Below, piece by piece: positions 1-7,092 of a stretch of 12,457 bases of DNA (positions are counted from its first letter, which is position 1; each line of letters starts with the position of its first letter). The notes under the pieces were generated by a model. The model worked only from the letters and a program-made list of their open reading frames with translations, was not told the origin of the DNA and made no database searches. The translations under genes and the position numbers were made by a program. Source of the DNA: Akkermansiaceae bacterium (lineage in GTDB: Bacteria; Verrucomicrobiota; Verrucomicrobiia; Verrucomicrobiales; Akkermansiaceae); assembly GCA_023300065.1 (NCBI GenBank), contig JALZWJ010000392.1, positions 1-12,457 of the forward strand, in the 5' to 3' direction.

Positions 1-53
1 GTTGCGGGGTCCAAGGAGGAGAGGGCGAGGGAGAGGAGATATTTGGCTTTCAT
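1..53 (-). CDS. N-terminus of a probable secreted protein (partial)
   Basis: An ATG on the minus strand at 53 opens a frame that stays open to the left edge. It gives about 17 residues beginning MKAKYLLSLALSS, a basic start followed by a hydrophobic run, as in the start of a Sec signal peptide. It lies 37 bases downstream of the stop of the neighbouring leftward gene, so the two could be co-transcribed. No clear Shine-Dalgarno sequence precedes it. Too little is present to name a family. It could also be a chance open stretch, so confidence is modest. Confidence 0.4.
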   Translation of the reverse strand, partial: MKAKYLLSLALSSLDPA

Positions 54-90
54 CGTTTAAAAGAGGTTTGGAGATTTAGGAGGCAGGAAA

Positions 91-834
91 TTAGTTTTTG
101 TAAGCGGAAGAGGTGTCGGAAAAGGCGCGTGGCCCGACCCAGAAGCGGACGACTTTTTCATCGGCAGCGGGTCCAGCGAAGGCGGCAACCGAGTGGTAGC
201 CGAGATTCTCATTCCCTTGCCAAGCCACGGTGATGCTGCTGGAGGAGTCAAGAGTGCCAGCGAGTTTCGTTTCGCCATCGATGGTGCCTCCATCAGGGGC
301 GTAAAGGTCAATTTTAGATCCTGCGGGGAGATCTGGATAAGTAAGGGTGAGCTGGGCCTGTCCATCTGGGATGATGACCATCATGGGGAAGGTGCCATTT
401 TGGTTCGGAGTGAGGTTGCCGCTCTTTTCGCCAGAGGTGACAGCGAGGAGGGCTTTTTCTCCTGGGACGTAAATGCCCTTGTTTGATTGAGGAATGATGA
501 TCCCGCCTTGATCACGGGGATCATCGAGGACTTGATCGCTTGGAGCTGGAAAGACGGGTTCGCCCTGAGGGAGAGAACCATCTGGAGCTCTGGCCTCGGC
601 GAGAGCCTGCTGGTAGGCATCGGTGGAGGTGACGGTATCTGGGGTGGAATCTAGGGTGGATGAGGGTGCCTGGGAACGACGCTGGGGAGATGACCCTGAG
701 CCGACAGGTGAAGCCGAGGTCCCAGAGGTGGAAGCTCCAGAGGCCGAAGAAGGAGCGCTCCCCCCTTTGAGATGAAAGAAGGCGAAGCCAGCGGCACCGA
801 GAAGAGCGAGGGGGATGATGGCTTTTTTAATCAT
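91..834 (-). CDS. Hypothetical membrane-anchored, Ser/Gly/Ala-rich envelope protein
   Basis: The family is not recognised. The frame is open from 939, but I choose the ATG at 834 (247 residues), because it gives a clean N-terminus (MIKKAIIPLALLGAAGFAFF), a signal anchor or signal peptide at residues 1-20. Residues 24-65 are a low-complexity Ser/Gly/Ala/Thr/Pro linker. Residues 70-247 have a mostly polar, beta-rich look, with short proline and glycine turns and aliphatic strands such as FPMMVIIPDGQAQLTLTY. This suggests a beta-sandwich domain outside the inner membrane. No catalytic motif or cysteine pair is visible, and no clear Shine-Dalgarno sequence precedes the chosen start. An adhesin-like or structural envelope role is possible but not shown. 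Confidence 0.7.
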   Translation of the reverse strand: MIKKAIIPLALLGAAGFAFFHLKGGSAPSSASGASTSGTSASPVGSGSSPQRRSQAPSSTLDSTPDTVTSTDAYQQALAEARAPDGSLPQGEPVFPAPSDQVLDDPRDQGGIIIPQSNKGIYVPGEKALLAVTSGEKSGNLTPNQNGTFPMMVIIPDGQAQLTLTYPDLPAGSKIDLYAPDGGTIDGETKLAGTLDSSSSITVAWQGNENLGYHSVAAFAGPAADEKVVRFWVGPRAFSDTSSAYKN

Positions 835-1168
835 GATTTTTTGGAGAAAGATTAACCTATTAAGTAAGGGAACATTGCAACTAGATGTCGCCCTGCGTCG
901 AGCTAAAAATAGCCCATGATGAATTTTGTATGGAAACACATCTCCCTCTTGAGAAAAACATTAAGACGGGAAAGATCATAACTCACTGGAGAAAAGTCGA
1001 TCTCAGCCAAAACATTTGAAGAGTAGTTCCTTTAAATCATCGGATAATTAAAATTATGATTTTATTGAAAAACGATCACGTAATTTTGACTTTCAAGTTC
1101 TTCGTTCCGATCCAGGATCAATTTTTGCATTGTGAGCGGGGAAATAATTCTAGGAATAGAAGGAAAGA
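835..1168. promoter_or_regulatory. AT-rich divergent intergenic region
   Basis: This stretch separates the leftward envelope-protein gene from the rightward thioredoxin-like gene, so it should hold promoters for both. It is more AT-rich than its flanks. At 1044-1057 there is a short inverted repeat, ATAATT-AA-AATTAT. A TTGACT hexamer at 1086-1091 resembles a -35 box, but there is no good -10 hexamer 16-18 bases downstream, so I do not call a promoter position. I see no small ORF, RNA gene or terminator with a T-tract. Confidence 0.35.
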
Positions 1169-1186
1169 GTGGCTCTCTTAATAGAC

Positions 1187-1729
1187 ATGAAGAGCCCACT
1201 TTTCCTCCTTTGCTTTCTTGTTTTTCTTTCGCCCTTGGGTGCGCAATTGATCAAAAAACCTGCTCCTGAATTAAAGGTCGATCAATGGGTGAGCCTGCCG
1301 AAGGGACAAAAGGATGGCCCGAATTTGCAGAAGGATTGGAAAGGAAAGGTGATCTACCTCTACTTTTTCCAATCGTGGTGTCCCGGGTGTCATTCCTCCG
1401 GCTTCCCCACTCTGCAGGCACTGAAGAAGGAATTTGCCGACGATCCCGGTGTGGAATTCGCAGCAGTGCAGACCGTGTTTGAGGGATTCTCCACTAATAC
1501 GGTTGCGGCCGCGAAGAGGATCGTGGCGCGATACAAGCTGCAAGACATCCCGGTGGGGCAGAGCGGGACCCCGGAAAAGAGGTCTGCTGTGATGCGTGAT
1601 TTTAAAACCCGCGGCACGCCATGGACCGTGGTGATTGATCAAAAAGGGAAGGTTGTTTTTGAGGGATTCCACCTCAAGCCGGAGCCCGCCAAAAAATTGC
1701 TAATGAGCCTCCTCACGACTCAAGAGTAG
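1187..1729 (+). CDS. Exported thioredoxin-fold (TlpA/redoxin-like) protein
   Basis: This is a predicted periplasmic thiol-disulfide or peroxiredoxin-like protein. From the ATG at 1187 it starts with a typical signal peptide (MKSPLFLLCFLVFLSPLGA). It has 180 residues; a GTG start at 1169 would add six, is preceded by AAGGA, and cannot be excluded. The thioredoxin fold is shown by the strand VIYLYFF followed by WCPGC (cysteines 65 and 68) and by the cis-proline loop GTPWTVVID (Pro145) that faces the active site. CPGC is a less usual dipeptide than the CGPC of thioredoxin. A longer segment between the active-site helix and the cis-Pro loop fits the TlpA/AhpC-TSA group better than thioredoxin itself. 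Its redox partner is not visible. The cupin-like gene follows closely, suggesting co-transcription. Confidence 0.85.
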   Translation: MKSPLFLLCFLVFLSPLGAQLIKKPAPELKVDQWVSLPKGQKDGPNLQKDWKGKVIYLYFFQSWCPGCHSSGFPTLQALKKEFADDPGVEFAAVQTVFEGFSTNTVAAAKRIVARYKLQDIPVGQSGTPEKRSAVMRDFKTRGTPWTVVIDQKGKVVFEGFHLKPEPAKKLLMSLLTTQE

Positions 1730-1772
1730 CGGCGCTTGGACTGGAACGAATGAGGTGCTAGCCTCCCGCACT

Positions 1773-2171
1773 ATGCTCGACGAAGTCTTAATCGATACCA
1801 TCACCGTAGATGAGAATTACCACTCGGTCTTTTCTTCGGTGGAGCTCTCTCAGACCGCGCGCGGTGAGCTGTGGATCAGTGAACAGCAAGACTGCCAGAA
1901 TTTCCGCTACCGGAGTTCCCCCGCAGCTTACGAAAGCGATTGGCATGTCGCCGGTGACGCCACCTTGATCATCGTTTCGACAGGGTGTTTAGAACTTGAA
2001 CTCAGAGACGGCTCACGCAAACAATTCACGGCTGGCGCGAAGTTCATCGCCCGTGATTATTTGCCATCTCATCTTGAATTTGATCCCTCCCAACATGGGC
2101 ACCGTGCCCGCGTGATCGGCGAGGAGGCATTCACGGCAGTCCATATCAAACTGGGAACGAGCAAGCGCTAG
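1773..2171 (+). CDS. Small cupin-like protein
   Basis: This is a 132-residue cytosolic protein with no signal peptide. The central and C-terminal region reads like a cupin barrel: a strand with TLIIVSTGCLELEL and DG turn (about 63-80), a glycine turn before a strand (TAGAKFIARDYLP, 86-98), then a conserved-looking HGHRARVIGEE (108-118) and a last strand. The full metal-binding motif of canonical cupins is not complete; His58 and His110 are the candidate ligands. The function is unknown. The start is uncertain: the ATG at 1773 is used here, while a GTG at 1755 would add six residues. It lies only 25-43 bases after the thioredoxin-like gene and probably shares its transcript. Confidence 0.65.
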   Translation: MLDEVLIDTITVDENYHSVFSSVELSQTARGELWISEQQDCQNFRYRSSPAAYESDWHVAGDATLIIVSTGCLELELRDGSRKQFTAGAKFIARDYLPSHLEFDPSQHGHRARVIGEEAFTAVHIKLGTSKR

Positions 2172-2334
2172 GAGCCTGTCGCCTTCGCTTAGCCTCTCAT
2201 TCTGGGGTCAGGTGGGAACACGCGGGGTCTTGTTGGACATGATGCCTTCTTAAGGCCTTCCCGGTGGTCGCGAAGAAAAAGAACGCCTTCTTGCCCCTTT
2301 ACGGTTCCTCGTTTTCCGTTAACTTTGGAACACA

Positions 2335-3633
2335 ATGGGAGCCTTCGAAAAATACCGCGTCGAACTGTGGAATCGTTTCACCCAACTTTGGGACGATCCC
2401 ATGGATTACTACCAATGGGCCTACATTTTAGCGGCGCTCATCGTCAGCGCTCTCATTAGCCAGATCCTGGCCCGCACCATCTTCGCGCCAGGGTCCCGGA
2501 GTTTCCGTTTCTGCCATCGGTTTTTTCAGACGGATCGTAAGGTTGGTTCTTTTTTTATCCTATCCGCTCTCACGCTCTGGCTGGGTGCCCTCAGCTGTCA
2601 TGCCATCTTCCCCACTGATACCCCCTACATTTTCATGGCGGCACAGTTCGCTACCGCCATTTCCATCTACCGCATCGTCAGTGCGCTCTCCAAGGGCCGC
2701 TTCGTGCCCCGCCTTGTCGGATTTCTCATGGTCATCAGCTTTACCCTCACGCTGTTGGATGCCCTCGGCCCGATCGTCTCCACCCTCCGCTCCCTTTATA
2801 TTCCTCTCGGCGATCTTCAAATCAGCCTTTGGTCACTCTTGTCCGGGATCGTCTCCCTCTTCATCCTGGTCTGGTTCGCCGCGCTCTCCACCCGCTTCAT
2901 CGACTCCACGGTCAACCAACGCGACGAGGTCCCGCCATCCATCAAGGTTCTCATCTCAAAGCTCTCCCGTTTTTTTCTCTACGTCGCCGCCATCCTTATC
3001 GCGCTTAAAATCGGGGGGATCGACCTCGGCGCCCTTGCCGTTTTCTCAGGCGCACTCGGGCTAGGACTCGGATTTGGACTTCAAAAAGTCATCTCAAATC
3101 TCATCTCGGGCATCATCATCCTCATGGATAAATCCATCAAGCCCGGCGACGTCATTGAGATCGATGGCGCTTACGGGTGGATCAATACTCTCCGCACCCG
3201 CTACGTTTCGGTCATCACACGCGACCGGAAAGAATACCTGATCCCGAACGAGGACTTCATCACCAATCCCGTCATCAACTGGTCCTTCAGCGACACCAAC
3301 GTCCGTATCCGGGCTGACGTCGGCGTCTCTTATGACACCGACCTCGACCGCGCGATCGAGATCTGTGTCGAAGCCACCCAATCGATCCCCCGTATCCTCA
3401 AAGACCCTGTCCCAAACTGCCTCGTCATGGGCTTTGGCGACTCATCCATCGACCTTCAAATCCGCTTCTGGATCAAAGACGCCCACTCCGGCGTCGCCAA
3501 TATCCGCTCCGCCGTCCTCCTCTCCGTCTGGAGAAAATTCCAAGAAGAAGGCATCAAAATCCCGTTCCCGCAACGCGATCTTCACATCAAGACGGCCCCT
3601 GAATCGATCCTCCCCATTTCCTCCGGGGAGTGA
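2335..3633 (+). CDS. MscS-family mechanosensitive ion channel
   Basis: This 432-residue inner-membrane protein is a small-conductance mechanosensitive channel, which in the known family opens on membrane tension to release solutes during osmotic downshock. About five or six hydrophobic segments cover residues 27-255. The last, with the Gly/Ala-rich run GALAVFSGALGLGLGFGLQ (232-250), is the pore-lining TM3, followed by the amphipathic piece ending in GIIILMDKSIKPGD (259-272). The beta domain follows (GAYGWINTLRTRYVSVITRD and LIPNEDFITNPVINWS, 279-317). The C-terminal alpha/beta domain has RFWIKD (377-382) and ends in FPQRDLHI (411-418). It is longer than the 286 residues of E. coli MscS because of extra N-terminal TM helices. 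It stands alone, 163 bases after the cupin gene. Confidence 0.93.
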   Translation: MGAFEKYRVELWNRFTQLWDDPMDYYQWAYILAALIVSALISQILARTIFAPGSRSFRFCHRFFQTDRKVGSFFILSALTLWLGALSCHAIFPTDTPYIFMAAQFATAISIYRIVSALSKGRFVPRLVGFLMVISFTLTLLDALGPIVSTLRSLYIPLGDLQISLWSLLSGIVSLFILVWFAALSTRFIDSTVNQRDEVPPSIKVLISKLSRFFLYVAAILIALKIGGIDLGALAVFSGALGLGLGFGLQKVISNLISGIIILMDKSIKPGDVIEIDGAYGWINTLRTRYVSVITRDRKEYLIPNEDFITNPVINWSFSDTNVRIRADVGVSYDTDLDRAIEICVEATQSIPRILKDPVPNCLVMGFGDSSIDLQIRFWIKDAHSGVANIRSAVLLSVWRKFQEEGIKIPFPQRDLHIKTAPESILPISSGE

Positions 3634-3661
3634 ACGATCATTTTGTAATAGTTTTCTTACC

Positions 3662-3687
3662 CAAAACGTCAAAAATAACGATTTTGA
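3662..3687. repeat. Imperfect inverted repeat downstream of the channel gene
   Basis: CAAAACGT (3662-3669) can pair with ACG-a-TTTTG (3678-3686) with one bulged base. A simpler reading is TCAAAA (3669-3674) against TTTTGA (3682-3687). It lies 28 bases after the MscS-type stop codon. No T-tract follows, so it is a poor intrinsic terminator. It may instead belong to the control region of the Fic gene. Confidence 0.3.
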
Positions 3688-3694
3688 GTTGCTG

Positions 3695-3710
3695 GTAACA
3701 AATTTGTTAC
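3695..3710. promoter_or_regulatory. Perfect 16-bp palindrome, candidate operator
   Basis: GTAACAAATTTGTTAC is a perfect palindrome 61 bases upstream of the Fic start codon. Its size and AT-rich centre fit a dimeric regulator site. Weak promoter-like hexamers flank it (TTGCTG at 3689-3694 and TTGAAT at 3712-3717, spacing 17), which would put the palindrome in the spacer of a promoter for the Fic gene. The hexamers match the consensus poorly, so the promoter is only a suggestion; the palindrome is certain. Confidence 0.5.
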
Positions 3711-3727
3711 GTTGAATACCCCTCGTA

Positions 3728-3755
3728 ATACTTTGTGAATTTTCTCACAAAGTAT
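3728..3755. promoter_or_regulatory. Perfect 11-bp inverted repeat just before the Fic start
   Basis: ATACTTTGTGA (3728-3738) and TCACAAAGTAT (3745-3755) are exact inverted copies around a 6-base loop. The repeat ends 16 bases before the Fic ATG. No run of T follows on the plus strand, so it is not a good intrinsic terminator. It is either an operator for repression of the Fic gene or an RNA hairpin in the leader that affects translation. The start codon itself has no Shine-Dalgarno sequence (ctttccccaacaaaaa precedes it), which makes leader structure potentially relevant. Confidence 0.55.
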
Positions 3756-3771
3756 CTTTCCCCAACAAAAA

Positions 3772-5277
3772 ATGTCTAACCAGTCCCCAATCGGCTATGC
3801 GTGGCTGATCAAGAAATTTGAGCTCAATCCACTTCCTTGGTGGATTGAGAGCTACTGCGCAGCTGGGTATCGTCGTTCCGACTCGATCGGACGGATCATC
3901 AAAAAATCCTACTCCAATGATCGCCACCCTGGAGAATCGATCGTTTCTCATATCGAATTCGGACTGAAGCACGAAGGCCTCCATCTTGAACTTCTCCGAC
4001 AAGTCATCCCCGCGATGGAATCTTCCGAAATCGTGGCTCGCTACCACGAGACGCCTACCGGAAAATACGTTCGCATCATCTGGTTCCTGTTTGAAGAATT
4101 CACCGGCCAAAAGCTCCTCCTCCCCGATCTTAACCGAGCGAACTATGTCAAAATACTCGACGATTCTAAGTTCTTCACTTGCCCGGGTAAAAAAGTGTCC
4201 CGACAGCGAGTGGAACTTAACCTATTAGGTGACCTTTCTTTCTCCCCCATGGTGCACCGCACGGATCGTCTCGAAGCCGCGCTCAAGGAAAGCTTTGGAG
4301 AAAAAGCCGAAGCCTTAGAATCACAATATCCTCCCGAACTTTATCAACGAGCCGTGCGGTATTTCTACAGCAAGGAGAGTAAATCGACCTATAATATAGA
4401 GAACGAAAAACTGAGTGCATCGAAACAAGAACGTTTCGTCCGCCTCCTCGAAACTTCGGAAGATCTCGCCCTCACCACGGAGGAAGGCCTTGCTGAACTT
4501 CAGAAAAAAATAGTCGATCCCCGCTTTGCGAACGATGGCTACCGAGACCTCATCGGAGAGCAAATCTATGTTGGAGAAACCATCGCTCCTGGGAACGAGC
4601 GTATTCACTACATCGCACCCAAGCCCCAAGATATTCGAGACCTAATGAACGGGTTTGAGAAACTCGCAGAACGACTGAGCCAGTCCACAGAGGTTCCCGC
4701 CCTCATCTCCGCCGCCGTTCTTTCTTTTGTCTTTAACTACCTCCACCCATTTAGTGATGGGAATGGCCGCATCCACCGATTCTTCATCCACTGGGTCTTC
4801 CGTAAAAGAGGGTTTGGCCCAAAAAACTTCGTCTTTCCAGTGTCCGCAGTCATGGCTCATCGACCAGCTGCCTACGATACCGCTCTGGAGTCATTTTCAA
4901 AACCCCTCCTAGAAAGACTCGACTACACGCTCGATGGAGTGGGAGAAATGTTAGTCACCACCGACTCGGCTGACTACTACCGCTACATTGACTGCACAAT
5001 CGTCGCAGAAAAGACTGCCGATTTCGTAGAAGAAACTCTGAGGGAAGAACTCCCTGCCGAGCTCAAATTCTTGCAACAATACGATCAAGCAAGGACCCAG
5101 ATCGCCGCTATTGTCGATCTTCCGAACCGAGACGCCGACCTTCTCGTCAAATTCGTAAGAGAGCAGGGAGGAGCCCTCAGTAAGAATCGGCGTAAGCAAG
5201 GTCGCTTCGCCTCTCTCACCGATACAGAACTCAACGAGCTGGAGGAAGTGATCCGAAAAGCATTTGATCTCAGCTGA
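3772..5277 (+). CDS. Fic-domain protein (AMP-transferase type), class II
   Basis: Fic enzymes usually transfer AMP from ATP to a Ser, Thr or Tyr hydroxyl of a target protein. This 501-residue protein has the full catalytic motif HPFSDGNGRIHR at residues 325-336 (catalytic His325, Asp329, Asn331, Arg333, Arg336). A flap region lies at about 266-290. Upstream, TYNIEN (206-211) matches the (S/T)xxxE(G/N) inhibitory motif, with Glu210 expected to block ATP, so it is self-inhibited (class II) and needs no separate antitoxin. Residues 1-170 form the extended N-terminal domain I associate with this long Fic subfamily. Residues 430-500 look helical and may form a C-terminal winged-helix-like module, which would permit autoregulation through the adjacent inverted repeats. 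The target protein cannot be told. The gene appears more AT-rich than the channel gene before it, with convergent ppnP five bases downstream, so horizontal acquisition is possible. Confidence 0.93.
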   Translation: MSNQSPIGYAWLIKKFELNPLPWWIESYCAAGYRRSDSIGRIIKKSYSNDRHPGESIVSHIEFGLKHEGLHLELLRQVIPAMESSEIVARYHETPTGKYVRIIWFLFEEFTGQKLLLPDLNRANYVKILDDSKFFTCPGKKVSRQRVELNLLGDLSFSPMVHRTDRLEAALKESFGEKAEALESQYPPELYQRAVRYFYSKESKSTYNIENEKLSASKQERFVRLLETSEDLALTTEEGLAELQKKIVDPRFANDGYRDLIGEQIYVGETIAPGNERIHYIAPKPQDIRDLMNGFEKLAERLSQSTEVPALISAAVLSFVFNYLHPFSDGNGRIHRFFIHWVFRKRGFGPKNFVFPVSAVMAHRPAAYDTALESFSKPLLERLDYTLDGVGEMLVTTDSADYYRYIDCTIVAEKTADFVEETLREELPAELKFLQQYDQARTQIAAIVDLPNRDADLLVKFVREQGGALSKNRRKQGRFASLTDTELNELEEVIRKAFDLS

Positions 5278-5282
5278 ATCCT

Positions 5283-5597
5283 CTAAGCAATAAAGCTACA
5301 CACATAGTGGCAGGGATTGCCCTCCACCGTGATCGTAAATCCTGAGTTTGCGGGGACCTCGAACCAGCTCCCCTCAGGGACTGCGATTGATTTCTCGGAG
5401 CCATCGAGCACATAGGAGCAGGCGCCCTTTGCCATCTCCATGATCTCAGCCGCCTCGGTGCCGAAGTGGTAGGAACCGGGCATGATCACTCCGAGGGTTT
5501 TCTTTGCCCCATCCGGCATGACGATCGCGTGTGAGACCACCTTCCCGTCGAAGTAAACATTTCCGGCCGCGACTGCTGTGACGTTTTCAAACTGCAT
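5283..5597 (-). CDS. ppnP: Pyrimidine/purine nucleoside phosphorylase (PpnP/YaiE family)
   Basis: This is a 104-residue single-domain cupin-fold enzyme. The known family cleaves ribonucleosides with phosphate to the free base and ribose 1-phosphate, with broad purine and pyrimidine specificity. The match to E. coli YaiE/PpnP is visible along the chain: YFDGKVVS (15-22), LGVIMPGSYHFGT (35-47), the EIMEM strand (51-55), PEGSWFEVPANSGFTI (74-89) and the C-terminal CHYVCSF (96-102). The length is about 10 residues above the E. coli protein, at the N-terminus. It is the last gene of the leftward run, 42 bases after the AdoMet decarboxylase, so it may be in that operon, and it is convergent with the Fic gene. 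The leader can form a hairpin hiding its GGAGG (separate entry). Confidence 0.88.
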   Translation of the reverse strand: MQFENVTAVAAGNVYFDGKVVSHAIVMPDGAKKTLGVIMPGSYHFGTEAAEIMEMAKGACSYVLDGSEKSIAVPEGSWFEVPANSGFTITVEGNPCHYVCSFIA

Positions 5598-5614
5598 GGA
5601 GGGATTCTTCCTCC
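5598..5614 (-). promoter_or_regulatory. Shine-Dalgarno sequence in a possible hairpin before ppnP
   Basis: On the minus strand the leader reads GGAGG, seven bases, then CCTCC directly abutting the ATG at 5597. GGAGG (5614-5610) is a strong ribosome-binding sequence, but about 12 bases from the start, farther than usual. It can pair fully with the CCTCC next to the start codon. Such a five-pair stem could lower translation initiation, or bring the site closer when folded. The complementarity is certain; a regulatory effect is inference. Confidence 0.4.
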
Positions 5615-5639
5615 ATTCCGCGATCGAATCAAGCCATCG

Positions 5640-6035
5640 TCACAGACTCGGCGGGGATCTCTCCAACATCTTTCGCGTCACAGCCTCAGGCTTAAAGGCC
5701 GTTTCTAATCTCTGCGCGATCTCTTCTGCCAAGTCCCGCTCCCCACAGGTATAAATATCAAAGGAAGCATACCCGATCTCGGGCCACGTGTGCACCGCGA
5801 CATGGCTTTCTGAAATCACCACCACTCCACTCAAGCCCTTCGGATTATAGGAATGGATCAAGCTATCCACCACTGTCGCTCCCGCCTCTTTCGCGCAAGC
5901 GATCATCGTGCTTTTTAAAAGCTCGGCATCGTCCAAAAGCCCCTGCGTGCAGCCACCGCACTCCATGGCGATATGCACGCCGTGTGGGCTGTGCTCTCCA
6001 GAAAGATTAGGCATGGATTTGCGTGAGGAAGTCAT
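5640..6035 (-). CDS. speD: S-adenosylmethionine decarboxylase, prokaryotic pyruvoyl type
   Basis: This enzyme decarboxylates AdoMet to the aminopropyl donor used by spermidine-synthase-type transferases. It is about 131 residues from the ATG at 6035, the usual size of the small bacterial and archaeal class. The self-processing site is clear: ISESHVAVHTWPE, with cleavage expected between Glu76 and Ser77, so that Ser77 becomes the pyruvoyl group. His82 and Cys97 (in DIYTCG) are the expected processing and proton-donor residues. An ATG at 6014 is an alternative start, giving a shorter N-terminus closer to family length and overlapping the channel stop codon (6007-6009); either way the genes overlap, implying translational coupling. 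It sits with a spermidine-synthase-like membrane protein, DUF350 and a potassium channel rather than with ornithine or arginine decarboxylase genes. Confidence 0.93.
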   Translation of the reverse strand: MTSSRKSMPNLSGEHSPHGVHIAMECGGCTQGLLDDAELLKSTMIACAKEAGATVVDSLIHSYNPKGLSGVVVISESHVAVHTWPEIGYASFDIYTCGERDLAEEIAQRLETAFKPEAVTRKMLERSPPSL

Positions 6036-7080
6036 CACATTCCGTCGAATTCTTAGCGAGGATGATCAATAAATCACCCTCCTTGAGGCTCTCTTCTTTC
6101 GGCGGATTAAGGTTTGATTCCCCGCCCCGCTTCATCCCGATCACTTGGATTTGCTGATCACTTTTTAAAGCCTCTTGCTGGATCTCTATCACCTTCTTAC
6201 CAGCGATCTGTTGAGGTCGCAGGTAGATTTCACAACCCGTCTGATAACTCAGCAGCTGGCCATAAACCTCACCAATTCCAGGCTGATTTAAATCCTGAGT
6301 CATGACCCGATCCGGGAGACTGTCCCCCCAGATGTAGCGGAGCCCGCTCGTGCGGAAGAGCTCCACCGACCCCGCCTCCTCAACCATGGAAAGGACCCTA
6401 GAAATTTTATCAGGAAGGAGGTTCTTAAGATACGAGGCCGTGGCGTAGACCTCCGCATCATTCGGGGCCTTCGAGTCATTCAGGACGATGATTCCCTGCG
6501 CGTCTGACACCGCCGCCTTCTGTGCCGTTTCCTGATTCCGGAGAGATCCTTTTACGAACAAGACGCCTAGTTTTTTGAACTGCGAGGGCAGCTCTGAAAA
6601 TTCATCACTCACGATCACAAAGGGAGTTTGCTCAGGGAGTGAGAGTTGAAGCTCGTTGAAGATTTTTTCGACCCGTTCAACCGACGGGCAGCCTGCGATG
6701 ATGACGTGATTTTTCATAGTGAGTTGGAGTAAACCTTTTCTTTTACGACTGAAGTGATCGACGATCGCCTCTGAAACAGTCCCAAGGAGGATACCGATCA
6801 GACTGATGCCAAGGAGGAAACACGGATAAGCGATCAGAAAGCGCCCTCCCCAGGTGTGTGGATAGTAGTCCCCGTATCCCACCGTGGTCATGGTGACCAT
6901 GGCCCACCAAATCGAGTCCGCGAGACTGAGCCCATCTTGCACTCCCCGCTCGGCGAAATAGAAAGCCACGCCAAAAACCAGGTTCAGCAAGATGGCAGCT
7001 GCCACCGCAGTGAAGAAGCGTTGCACGGGGGAGCCCTCAAATTTGAAGGTCTTAGTCAGGCGGCGAAAAATCCAAATCAT
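6007..7080 (-). CDS. Two-TM potassium channel with RCK (TrkA-N/TrkA-C) domains
   Basis: This 357-residue inner-membrane channel has TM1 at about 21-43, a pore helix, and the selectivity filter TMTTVGYGD (63-71), the standard potassium signature. TM2 follows at about 80-108. A Rossmann-like RCK/TrkA-N domain begins at NHVIIAGCPSVERVEKI (124-140) and runs to about 260. It lacks the GxGxxG dinucleotide motif, so NAD binding is doubtful and another ligand is possible. A TrkA-C-like domain ends the protein (VIEIQQEAL near 297 to EGDLLIILA at 334-342). The architecture is that of MthK-like ligand-gated channels, in which the cytosolic ring senses a small ligand or ion. It begins 12 bases after the winged-helix gene and its end overlaps speD. 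Confidence 0.93.
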   Translation of the reverse strand: MIWIFRRLTKTFKFEGSPVQRFFTAVAAAILLNLVFGVAFYFAERGVQDGLSLADSIWWAMVTMTTVGYGDYYPHTWGGRFLIAYPCFLLGISLIGILLGTVSEAIVDHFSRKRKGLLQLTMKNHVIIAGCPSVERVEKIFNELQLSLPEQTPFVIVSDEFSELPSQFKKLGVLFVKGSLRNQETAQKAAVSDAQGIIVLNDSKAPNDAEVYATASYLKNLLPDKISRVLSMVEEAGSVELFRTSGLRYIWGDSLPDRVMTQDLNQPGIGEVYGQLLSYQTGCEIYLRPQQIAGKKVIEIQQEALKSDQQIQVIGMKRGGESNLNPPKEESLKEGDLLIILAKNSTECDDFLTQIHA

Positions 7081-7092
7081 CGTTTAAGTTCT

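Noticed and set aside
57..365. 102-residue minus-strand ORF overlapping the anchored envelope protein
   Set aside because: Alternative frame of the longer gene with signal anchor; no signal or motif of its own.
1086..1114. Sigma-70 promoter with TTGACT as -35
   Set aside because: No acceptable -10 hexamer at 16-18 bases spacing.
2543..3064. 173-residue plus-strand ORF inside the MscS-type gene
   Set aside because: It is in another frame of a clear channel gene and its Ser/Pro/Arg-rich composition is typical of a shadow frame.
3728..3755. Intrinsic terminator for the MscS-type gene
   Set aside because: The stem is AT-rich and is not followed by a T-run (agtatctttcccc follows); it ends 16 bases before the Fic start, which fits an operator or leader hairpin better.
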